Positions 11,801 through 20,890 of a DNA stretch of 64,000 nucleotides are shown piece after piece. Under the pieces are notes generated by a model. That model was not told where the DNA came from, made no database searches, and was given only the letters and a program-made list of their open reading frames with translations. Numbering within the stretch: the first letter of the stretch is position 1; the number at the start of each line of letters is the position of its first letter. Source of the stretch: Tigriopus japonicus. Taxonomy: Eukaryota; Arthropoda; Copepoda; Harpacticoida; Harpacticidae. Position numbers and translations under genes: made by a program. The stretch is from the NCBI GenBank assembly GCA_010645155.1, contig CM021317.1, forward strand, positions 5,345,123 to 5,409,122, read 5' to 3'.

Positions 11801-13434
11801 CCAACCCACTATACAAGGGTTGTACAGATTTGCCAACACTAATTCGTTGGTAGACCAAATATCATATAAATGTTGATTTTATTTTTTATGTAGTAACGTT
11901 AATATTTAACTTTCTTTACAGGGAATCTCTTTTCTTGTAGCGGTAATAAAAAAATCCGCAACCCATCCAAAAAAAATCAATTCAAAAAAGAAATGATTTT
12001 TTCAACGTTTTTGTGTGCTTTGAAAAGCACGTTTTGAAAGAGTCTGACTTTTATCTGAACTCAGTACTAAGAGTAGCTAAAAATAATTGTGACTCAATCA
12101 CAGTCCTTCCGTTTTTTGGACTTTATTCTATGCTATTTGCATTAATAATGCAACCCAAATGCATTTCACTTTGATGAATTAGTTGCAATTATTTTCATAT
12201 TTGTGCAATGTTGTTCTAAAAAGGTTTTTAAGATTTATAGAAATTTCAAATTGAAACTTTGCAAATGTAGACAAAACTGGCATTTGCAACGTGATCCGTG
12301 CCTAATGCATCCTCGAAAAGAGTTACTGGTCTGGTTGGATATGCAAAAAAATGTCATTATAATATCGACGCAGAGGTGTTTTTGAGTGTTTTAGGTTTAA
12401 TATAGCTCAGTCAATAAGATTAGATAAGATTAAAGAGAAAGGCCATTCGTTGTTTACCACACCTTGCGTGAACGTTCGGAGTCTTTGACCTTTATCATCA
12501 AGCATAATACTGAAACAACTCCCTTAGATGTTTGATGAGCTCAATTCTAAGTAAACAAAGTCATCAGCTCAATAACAAGAACATTGAAATAAGTGTCGAC
12601 GCGATGCTTCATGAGCTTTTATTACCTCTTGTAATTGTACTGTAAAAACAGTACAATCACGAGGTGCAACACCTAATTTGTTAACTCATACTTCAGTTTT
12701 AGACAAACTGAAACACCTCTAAATGTTGATGGAGGGGCCTCAACATGGAACTACGAGTTTATGCAACTGAATCAAGGCAAGGGTCATACCTGATACTATT
12801 GTTCAGTGTGAAAGCTTTTTACGCCAATCTTAGAGAGAATTTGCCTCATTTCTGCCCAAAAAAGGAATATTTATTTGCAGTCTCCAAACAACATTTAAGG
12901 CACGTTAGTTTGTCCCGAGATGTTGCTGCATAAAAGTCACTAGATGGCGCACTTTATGACGGTACTCTTTACTATTATTGTAGTGCATTGACTCAAACCA
13001 GTGCATCGTTTTGTTTTCGACATAACGCCATCTGTTGGGGAGACAACATTTTGCTTCTTGAAATAGATCAATACCAGAGTCCCGTTATTTTTACAGATCA
13101 ACATGACGTGTTTGTGTGGGGTTATGGAATTCTAGGCAAAGGACCCAATCTGGAGTACTCCAAGAAACCTGAACTCATCCCTCCTACTCTCTTCGGTTAC
13201 AATGAGTTTAACACTCAAGTCCACGTTTCCAGTATTCACGCAGGGGTTCATACCCAAGGTGTTATAAATTCCAGTGGTGAATTGTTCACATGGGGCAAAA
13301 ACAAAGGTTCATGCCTTGGACTTGGCCACAAACACGACCAATACTTTCCTTTCAAGGTTAGCATGCCTGGAGCTGTGAAGAAGGTCAGTTTTGGTATTGA
13401 CCATATGGCTGCTTTGTGTAAGCCTTGGATCTGA
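5893..13434 (+). CDS. RCC1L: RCC1L (WBSCR16-like) mitochondrial RCC1-repeat protein
   Basis: RCC1L is a seven-bladed propeller protein of mitochondria, implicated in mitoribosome assembly and proposed as an exchange factor. Six in-phase exons: 5893-6043, 6097-6366, 8806-9109, 9343-9515, 11439-11597 and 13097-13434. Together they encode 464 residues, equal to the human protein. RCC1 repeats are evident: VYTWGMACYGALG, ISIACGHGFT-type blocks, VFSIGNNAYGQCG, LFSCGWGADGQLGCGN, VFGWGNSEYGQL and LFTWGKNKGSCLGLGH. The N terminus is rich in R/K and S, fitting mitochondrial import. Introns 2, 4 and 5 are long (2.4, 1.9 and 1.5 kb) and carry repeats; introns 1 and 3 are 53 and 233 bases. An AATATA variant near 13469 is a possible polyadenylation signal, the only one seen after a gene in the three-gene cluster. 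Identity confident. Confidence 0.93.
6684..6841. mobile_element. 158-bp pogo/Tigger-like MITE in RCC1L intron 2
   Basis: The ends are inverted repeats: left CAGTCAACTTCGGATATAAG, and the right end read in reverse is CAGTCAACTTTGGATGTAAG. Both ends are flanked by TA (6682-6683 and 6842-6843), the target duplication of Tc1/mariner-class transposons. The TIR style resembles pogo/Tigger elements. No coding capacity; non-autonomous. It lies wholly within RCC1L intron 2. Confidence 0.75.
8202..8553 (+). repeat. Dispersed repeat, copy A (RCC1L intron 2)
   Basis: About 330 bases that match 26030-26350 in the same orientation with scattered substitutions and gaps. Shared landmarks include AAATCATGTACCTT, GTCGCCC, CAACAAAACAT and ATCTACTC. 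Terminal structure was not resolved, so the element class is unknown. Confidence 0.6.
9725..9930 (-). mobile_element. 3' end of a CR1/jockey-like LINE, copy 1 (RCC1L intron 4)
   Basis: Sense on the minus strand. It ends at GCGGTAATAAAAATCC and matches the plus-strand copy at 11755-11960 and the minus-strand copy at 10218-10610. The C-terminal residues TIPDQPTIQG and the F-x-L-D-K-F pattern typical of LINE ORF2 ends can be followed. Confidence 0.65.
10005..10134. mobile_element. Small foldback (MITE-like) element in RCC1L intron 4
   Basis: Arms AGTAGAAATTCTAGACG (10020-10036) and CGTCTAGAATTTCTACT (10103-10119) are perfect inverted repeats. Pairing extends outward with mismatches through TGCAG/TTGCAA and A/T runs. 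The interior is about 66 bases. It lies between two LINE ends. No clear target duplication was found. Confidence 0.6.
10218..10610 (-). mobile_element. 3' end of a CR1/jockey-like LINE, copy 2 (RCC1L intron 4)
   Basis: Longest of the three copies. Read on the minus strand it encodes the typical LINE reverse-transcriptase C terminus: EYVGDDPLTAFNARLDNLL followed by a short tail and stop, then an untranslated end homologous to the other two copies. Decayed by frame breaks upstream. Confidence 0.65.
11755..11960 (+). mobile_element. 3' end of a CR1/jockey-like LINE, copy 3 (RCC1L intron 5)
   Basis: Plus-strand copy, opposite to copies 1 and 2. It encodes AFKAGLDKFFNTIPDQPTI, then a tail ending SLVDQISYKC and a stop, then the shared untranslated end with TTGTAGCGGTAATAA. 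This is the characteristic end of non-LTR retrotransposon ORF2 proteins. Confidence 0.7.
12625..12664. repeat. Short inverted repeat (hairpin) in RCC1L intron 5
   Basis: CTCTTGTAATTGTACTGT (12626-12643) pairs with ACAGTACAATCACGAG (12648-12663), with one mismatch and a two-base bulge, around a short A-rich loop. It sits between two imperfect direct repeats beginning ACTGAAACA (about 12511 and 12707), suggesting a small decayed element. Confidence 0.45.
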
Positions 13435-14730
13435 GACACCATGACAGATTGTGCGATTGTATTTGAAATATAAAGACTCGTTGGAGAATGTTTTGTGTCT
13501 AATTATATGACTGACATATCACGTTACATTTATTCTCGACTTATATAGCATCATACATAATGTAGAGTGGATCACTTTTTTGCTTTTAGATGTAAATCCG
13601 TCTCACCAATTGACTTCGTCAACGTTCATTTGGTAATATAAAGAATCTTTTTATCAATTTGCGTTGAAAAAATATATCGTAGAATCAATCATCTTGATGG
13701 GAGTTCACAGCCGCTCACAAACAGAGTAGGATTGCAGATACTTCGGCATACACAGACAGAAAGTAGTAATATAGCATAGGTGTTTTTGAGGGGAAAATGG
13801 GTAGGAGGAGGAGGATATATATCTAATTTATTTTCAATTTGTGTTTTACTTACGGGATATAAAGTAAAGTTTCGTTATCGTTAAACTATGACAACACCTT
13901 GTTAATGGTATGTGTGTAATTGTAATAATAGAAGTATGCTAAAGGTATAAGGGGAAAACATATCTCAGTCAGATAGACTTCTTCCGCATGTTCCATACGC
14001 AGGTCAATTACGCATATACTTAACGAATACCAAATGTCCACTAGAGGTTCGTTCAAGTTTTAAGAATTATGTATAAAGCAGTAAATAATGAAACATATTG
14101 CTTTGAATTCCAAGTACAACAATAATCATAGTGCTGAAGAATAACACTTCAGAAATGATAAAGAAAAAGATAAATGAAAACCATCGTTGATACGAGGATA
14201 ATAAAAGTAATGATCATGATAAAAAAGGGTGATTGGTATGTATGGTAAGTACCAGGGATATCAATACAAAACAGAGTGATGACTTTCAAAGCCGTGCTCT
14301 CGGAATTCGTCGGTAATTTCTTTGCATCATCGCCCAGCTCATGGGGGTTAAAGCGTCAAGGTTTCCATTCGACTTTGATTTATGACTTCAGAGCGTTCTT
14401 CAATACTGGGTCCACTCTATCCGGAGAGATAGGCGGTTTGGGTTACGGGTGTGTGGGGGGGATTTCATTTACAATTATAACTACCAGGAGCTGGCTGGCA
14501 TGCTCAGATTTACCTCTTATAAAAATAGTTCTCAAGGCCTTCAGCAATGAGGTCTGGAGGTGTTTCAAAAGTTTCCCTTTTGGCCAATGAACAACAGAAA
14601 CAGGAAAAAGCCTGCCTTGACTGAGCTCATACTAGAGACCTTTCACAACAGCTAGGGTGAATATCGGGTTGAAGGAAGAGGGATGGCATTATGACAATTG
14701 GGAGATATTCCGATAACAATGAAATTTCAT
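13435..14730. other. Convergent 3' region between RCC1L and the CCCH gene
   Basis: About 1.3 kb between convergent stops, AT-rich and presumably holding both 3' untranslated regions. No conserved coding sequence recognised; an open stretch at 14276-14590 (+) resembles nothing known. A GGGTGTGTGGGGGGG run lies near 14446. Confidence 0.5.
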
Positions 14731-17728
14731 TCAGTCCTTCAGGGACGACGTAGCTCCAACTGCGGGTAGCTTATCTCGCCGTTCAGATTGCCCGTGGGCA
14801 AACATACACTTGTCGCCAAACATACACACTCCGGTCTTGAAGAAATGTCGACAAGGTTCGGTTTTGTAGAGTTTTTCCACATTTTGCGATTGGTTGGGAC
14901 TCTTTGTTCTGGTCACCTCGGAAGGGCTGTGCAGGAATAGGCATTTCGTTCCAAATTGACAATAGCCCGTTTCTGTAAAGAAAACATCATACATTATGCC
15001 ATTTGAAAAACGTACTTATTGGTCTCAAGTCAAAACGTTTTGCGTTTTCAATTCGCTTAAGAGAGGGCGCGCGCGTTTGTGGGTGCAGGAAAGTACACCT
15101 CAAGAGCTGAGTTAAAAAGAGAGGAGGCGTAATAAACTCTAGTTATAAAAGCTTTAAACGGAGAACTTGTGTGGAAGCACAACGGTAACTAACACCAAGG
15201 CCATTATCCCGATTGCCGATTGGACGGTGGGTGAACCAATATAATCTGGTTTCGCTAAGGTACGTTTTAGGTGAAGAAACGTTGCCCATATAAGCTAGAC
15301 GGCATCAATCTTTGGCATTTCCTCCTTCATATGTGAATGTACTCAATACGGAAATTCCATGAAGACTGAAGAGGGGAAGAACGGTTATAAGCTTAGCCTC
15401 ACTTCTTGGAAATGATGAAGGTATCTCTGAGCCATTTCCAAGTTGCTCTAACGCCTTTTGGTTGGTTGGTAAACTTCTCAGTCCTAATGTCGTTTTCTCT
15501 CAAGTCTGAACGGCTGAAAGCAGTTCAGCACCATCAGATTATAGTTTCAGGGTCAGAAATGAAAGTTTCTTTTTTCCCAAGTCACGCGGATCGCTGGAGA
15601 AAAGACGACGTACAAACGGCGGAGTTTGGCCACCTTGGCCAAGCTTTAGGAGAACGAGGAGGCGGGGTGGAAGCTGGAGAAGGGCTGGTAGAAGTGCTGC
15701 TTGGAAAGTGAGTCAAGGAGACTGGAATGAACATGAATCCCGAGTTTCGTCATCCTCTGCCATCCATCCATCCTTCCAAACTCTCTCAAGTTGCCCTTGA
15801 AAAAATCCGTCAACTTCCATCTACTATCTGCAGCGGCGTGGAAGTGCTTGACGAGGTATGAATAGAGGTACGATATACCAACGCAAAGAAAGAATCCTCG
15901 TGGAGACCAAACCAACCAAACCACCGACGCACGGTGGAAGGACAAGGTGTTGCGAAATTGTCAAAATACCAGCTGGCCATGAGAGTTGGCCCGAATCCAT
16001 GATAGCGGACTTGGTCTGAATACACAGACCTCCTAAGAGGTCGTTGGTTGTGAGTTGTTACGGACATGATGCAACTTGTCCTTGGTTTTTGACTCTTTAT
16101 TCCTGGACTTCTTGCGAGCGGCAGGAAACCAAGGAAATTGCGTCTTCTCAGGCATCCATTCCACCTCTCGGTCATGGTCTCAGTTCTCTTTTGAGAGTAT
16201 GCTACTCTGTTCGGGCCATGATTTCTGAATCAGGAAGTCCTGAACCATTTCCTGTTGGACTAACTGTAACTCTCAAGGCAACAAGCCACAACAACAGGCA
16301 GACGGAGACGAGCACCGAACGCTATTTCACCATGCATCTTATCCTTGGGTTACGGTTGTATGTTCTTGCACCAAACTCGCCCCTTTCGGAATCGAATGTG
16401 TTCCGGGGGCAAAGTCAGGGGAGAATCACGTGGTCATCCTTCACCACGTGGAAGGAAGGGAAGAGGAAGACATTTCTCTATAACTTGAGCGAGCTGATGC
16501 AACAACTACAAAAGGCAGTGACTCACTTAAAATTCCAAAGAAAAATCTAGATCAGAGCTGATTCGGACTTGGAAGAAAAAAGGGAGCATTGGAAATTAAT
16601 TCCGTCCATTCTCCGAGATTTGTGTTCCCAAAGAATTCTGCGCAATATACTGCTCTCTTTGTGTCCACATGCTTCTTGTTGTCACGCGTGGATTCGAAAT
16701 TAAAAACAAAGACTCCTATTGACCCAGCAGCTCTTGTGGTGCGTAGTTCTCTAACAAAACCAGACACACTAACCTTGCAAAAGTGGGTCAAAATAAATTC
16801 TCGGCCCGACTAGCTTTTTCGGCCCGACACATCTGGTTTTCAATGGTGGTTTGAACAAAAGTAGTATTGTGCATGAATTCTTACCATGAAGGTTCTTGCA
16901 GGGCTTGGTTTTAACCTTGGAATGCCTTTGGTTCTCCTTATCCTGTGGAGTGACCAAGAGCTCCTTCTCCCCATGGGCAAAGGCACACTTGACGCCATGG
17001 ACACAGTTGCCCTTCATGTAGTATTTGCAGAGAATGGTCTTCTTGTTACCATGTGAAATGTGGTAGTATTGACTCTGTCGCTCTGGAGACGAATTTCTGG
17101 CTCGAGATGAAGTGTTGTTTCGAGGCGATTTCTGATTGTGGTTTGTCAGCATCTGCACAGGCGACGAGGAAATCGAACTCGTCATAGAACTGGGGGTTGA
17201 GGACTTGGTGGACATGTCTGAGAATGCTCTACCTCCCAGGGTACGCTCGTCAATCAGCTCTGAACTTGAAGGATAGTCCGGCGTGTCGGAACGAAACTTC
17301 AAGGAGGAGTTTTCCATGTTAGGATGACTGAAACTGGTGCCCGTTGGGGGTGTTTGGTAAGAGAACGTAGGTGACGAGTTAATCTTGTTCATGGGCCTTT
17401 GTTGACTTTCATCGATGGGTTGAAAGAAAAGGCCCTCTTGAGGGAGGGTCTCGAAACTTGTGCTCTTACTGGAGGAGTTCGTGCTCATGTTCCTGTGGGT
17501 CATGGGTCCAAAGGACAGAGGTTGATCATCCTCGAAAAATCTGTGATTGGGCAACTCTCGATGGATTCGCTCATATTGTTGTCGTTGATACAAGCCAATA
17601 TTGAGATTAGGTGTCCGTGGGGTTTTGCTGCTCGTTTCTACCCCATATGCAGCCAACGGCGAGACATTTAGATCCTCCTCATCGATGAGATCTGTGATAA
17701 GTTTGGACAACCAGGAAGGTGCCTTCAT
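14731..17728 (-). CDS. CCCH-type zinc finger RNA-binding protein with three fingers (Tis11/ZFP36-like)
   Basis: Two in-phase coding exons: 17728-16885, whose ATG directly follows the acceptor TTATTTTTTCAG, and 14972-14731; total 361 residues. Three CCCH fingers sit at the C terminus: CKYYMKGNCVHGVKCAFAH (C-x7-C-x5-C-x3-H), then a finger split by the intron, CKNLH/ETGYCQFGTKCLFLH (C-x8-C-x5-C-x3-H), then CRHFFKTGVCMFGDKCMFAH (C-x8-C-x5-C-x3-H). The KT(K/E)PC lead-ins match TTP-family fingers, which bind AU-rich elements and promote mRNA decay. The N-terminal 230 residues are Ser/Pro/Thr-rich and probably disordered. The acceptor before the ATG implies a 5'UTR exon; a strong minus-strand donor, CAAG|GTAAGAAA at about 18806-18814, is one candidate. 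The 1.9-kb intron (14973-16884) holds no recognised gene. Family confident, orthology not. Confidence 0.85.
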
Positions 17729-20524
17729 CTGAAAAAATAACAGGACAATTATGGTTTTAACGTGCATCAAACTTTGGCATCAGAGTGTGCCGCTAACTTC
17801 GATCTCTGTTCTTTTGTCCATGAATTTGAGAATTGATAACGATTTTCAGCGTTTTGGCGATAGATCAGAAGAGTTGGATAACAAAGAAGAAGCCTTTAGC
17901 GAGCTCCAGGTGCAATGAGACTCAACAACGCGTGGCCTTCGACCAAAAATTGAAGGACAAGGGAAGAAAGCTACGCGTCCTTTGTTTACCAACAAAGGAA
18001 ATCCCAAGTTCCCCCTCCCAAAAGAGGAAACAAAAAGCAGAAGCTGTGTTTTTTGTGGAAGAGGATAGCCATAAAATATGGCACACCGCCAAGAAGAACC
18101 GGTCCAAATTTCCGTGTTGAGGGTTCAATGTAAATTTCGGTCGAAGGTAACCAAATTAGGATTTTTCCGGTTTTAGGGAGTTATTTAGTTTTGTCGCAGT
18201 TTCCTGGGAAGTCACTGAAACTGTGAACAATAAAAGTGTGAAACGCTTCGTTTCTTTCATTCTCTTCAGAGAGTTTTAAAGATGTCTCGACTAGTAAATT
18301 GGATCTAAATCCAGATTGAGCACAAATCCAGACTAGAAAAAAGAAATTCGTCTTGACCCCATTCCAGACGTCTCGATTATGGCCTTTCCTTTTGGTGCTG
18401 CGCGCTTTCCAATAGCAAGGCCTACAAGTGGGTATTGAACAGTCCGAAGACCTCGTTCCACGGGGTGAAGGACACACACAAAAACAAGAGTTGGAACAAA
18501 GGCACCTGTTCCTTTCCTGTTAGTTCCAAACGAGGTCGATGTCTGCTCTAAGTTTGCGGTGCTCATATATTTTCCTGTTTATGCCGCAAAGAGAACGTTT
18601 TTTTTATACAAGTGAGCACATCTAGTCTGCTTTCAAACGTTTGACGTTACCAGCAGCAGTGCTGTGTACGGCCTTCTCCGACAACGGGGGTATTTCCCTG
18701 TTTTGCAATCAGGTTTGGGGCTTGTTCAAAGACCGTCCCTAGCGTCCAATTTCATGCGTATGTTCGAGCTCCTCATTGCTATAACCCAACCCTATGTACC
18801 CCTTTCTTACCTTGTCTGAATTATTGGAAATGCCCTTCAATGTCACTATGAGATATATCTATATCAATGTAGTCGTATATTTCAGCTCACTGACTTGCTT
18901 TACACAATGCTTTGAACGTGTCTTGTCACTGAAGTGTTAGATTCTAGACTGAAGGCTCCAACTCTAGCTACATACTTTTATCATTCGAATGAAGGCGGTG
19001 CTGACGTCACTCGTTCGGATAAAATTGCACCATGGAACGAACTAGACCTTTGCGGCGCAATCGCGGTCGTCCTGGGTAGTCGATCGTGCTCGTGGAGTTG
19101 TTCTCTATCTTCACGTCTATCCCCGACTCGCTCGTTTTGCGCGCGACGATCCTGCAAGTCTCTTTCTTTCTCTCTCTCTCTACTGAGTCTATATGTTCTT
19201 CATGAAGTACGAATCCGAGGATGATGCTGCGTGACCAGATCCTGGAAATGGCTCGGCACGTGTAAGACTTGAAGAACACTTGCACACTCTCAAACACAAC
19301 CACACACACACATAGGCACATCCCCCACATGTCTCAAGCAAAATGCGTGCCTGTTTTCGTATTTATGTGTGTACTCCTTCCTGGGGATGACGGGGACAGA
19401 AAAGGTGTTCAAATGTTCGAACCGACTTACACTCAACTAGATTTGAAGAGAACTGACCCCATAAGTAAGTAACCATTGCTTAGGATATGAATATCGCAAA
19501 TAAGTTGGTTTGAATAACCAAGTGCCAACAGAAAAATGGGCTTTTAGATGTTCTAAAATAGATTTCAGAAAAGTGGTCGTTTCTTCACATATATGGACCT
19601 TTTATTATTTCAACCAACTGAATCAAAGGAGGTGGGAAACTCAGGGTTGTCCTTCAGGAAGTCACCTTAACAGTGGATCTGGAATTCTAGGTCAATGAGA
19701 ACTTCGATGCCAAGTGCAAGTTTTGATCCGTCAACCTTCTGTGATTGACAAATAACCGGCTTACATGAAGGTAGTTGGATGATAAATTTCATCATTTACC
19801 AATGCATAAAAGCTAAACTTGCTTGAGGGAGCAAAAAAGGATCCTACGGTTCTTCGATTTCGGTCCGACGATGTGTCTATTTTGCTCGCCTTAGTGATAA
19901 GGATTTATGAGAGGACGACTCCTTCCTTGGTTCTTGATTCGGTGCAAGGTGCACGAATGGTACCCTGAAGGACGCCAGATTTCCAAGGACAAACGGGCAG
20001 GAAATTTCATGCGGAATTACTGGTAAAACCAAAGAAACACACGCACACGCAAACTCCTCGGTCTATTGTGCTCACACGCACACACTCATGGTGGCCAGCG
20101 TTAAAAGTCAGAAGCATTATTGCACACCACAAAGCTTGGAATTCATCTTTATTCCCTCCGATTTTTGTTACTCGCTGGATTCTGCCTGATAAGAAAAATT
20201 TTGCAATTCATGGGTAACTAGGAACCAAACCATTGCGAGCGAATTTTCGCAAGTAATACGAGGAAGGAAATCGGAACTTGAAACCTTTCTGGCATTAAAG
20301 AAATTTCCATGTTTGGGACCAACCACCAGCTGACGAGCTCAAATTGTTCAAGGTCGGGTGTGTGGCCAAATTTCAACATCCTGAGTCCATCCACAATTGT
20401 GTATGTTGAACATTTGTGAGCGGAACGAGAGGGAAGAATTTCCTACTACTATATGGACGTAACAGATTGCACCTGACCCAGTCCAACCGACTCGGCAACC
20501 TCCTTGCAATAAGCATTAATCCCA
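17729..20524. other. Intergenic region upstream of the CCCH gene
   Basis: No conserved coding sequence. It contains a (TC)n tract near 19160, CA-rich runs near 19296-19320 and 20036-20090, and a possible minus-strand 5'UTR donor at about 18810. Probably promoter and first intron of the CCCH gene. Confidence 0.45.
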
Positions 20525-20890
20525 CTGTCATTTACTCATTTCAAATTAACTTTGCAGGCAAACAAACGTCATGGGAGAATTGCTACATCTTTGACGAATC
20601 AAGGTGTGTCTGTCTGAGAAAACATTATTGGGGAAGGGCTCATTTGGTTCAGTTTTTCAAGAGTTGGTTGTCATGCCAGGACATCGACACGTTACACGTC
20701 TGATGATTTTTTTTCTCGTCGTCCCGTCTGAAGTTGTCCTGAACTTTGATCTCCTCACCGACTGCCATGCCAGTTGCAATGAATGACGGCGATTAGGTGG
20801 CGGCCATGCTCAAGGATAGATCTAACGTCCACGAAGACACCATGGAGTCTTAGGGGAAAAAATCTACCACCTCCAAAGAACTCCTCGAAA
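20525..20890 (+). pseudogene. Possible receptor-tyrosine-kinase kinase-domain relic
   Basis: A glycine-rich-loop signature, VCLSEKTLLGKGSFGSVFQ, is encoded from about 20603 and followed by non-kinase sequence. About 130 bases further, a lysine-strand-like VAAMLKDRSNVHEDTMES is encoded at about 20797-20850, ending at a stop. Just upstream, in another frame, GKQTSWENCYIFDESR resembles a juxtamembrane stretch and follows an acceptor-like CTTTGCAG. The order (W..., G-loop, V-A-x-M-L-K-D) mirrors VEGFR/FGFR-type kinases, but the frame shifts, the invariant lysine context is altered and no HRD or DFG follows. This would be a degraded exon fragment. It could still be coincidence. Confidence 0.35.

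Noticed and set aside
15406..16550. Long open frames in both directions between the CCCH exons
   Set aside because: They lie in the intron, overlap each other in shadow frames and resemble no known protein.
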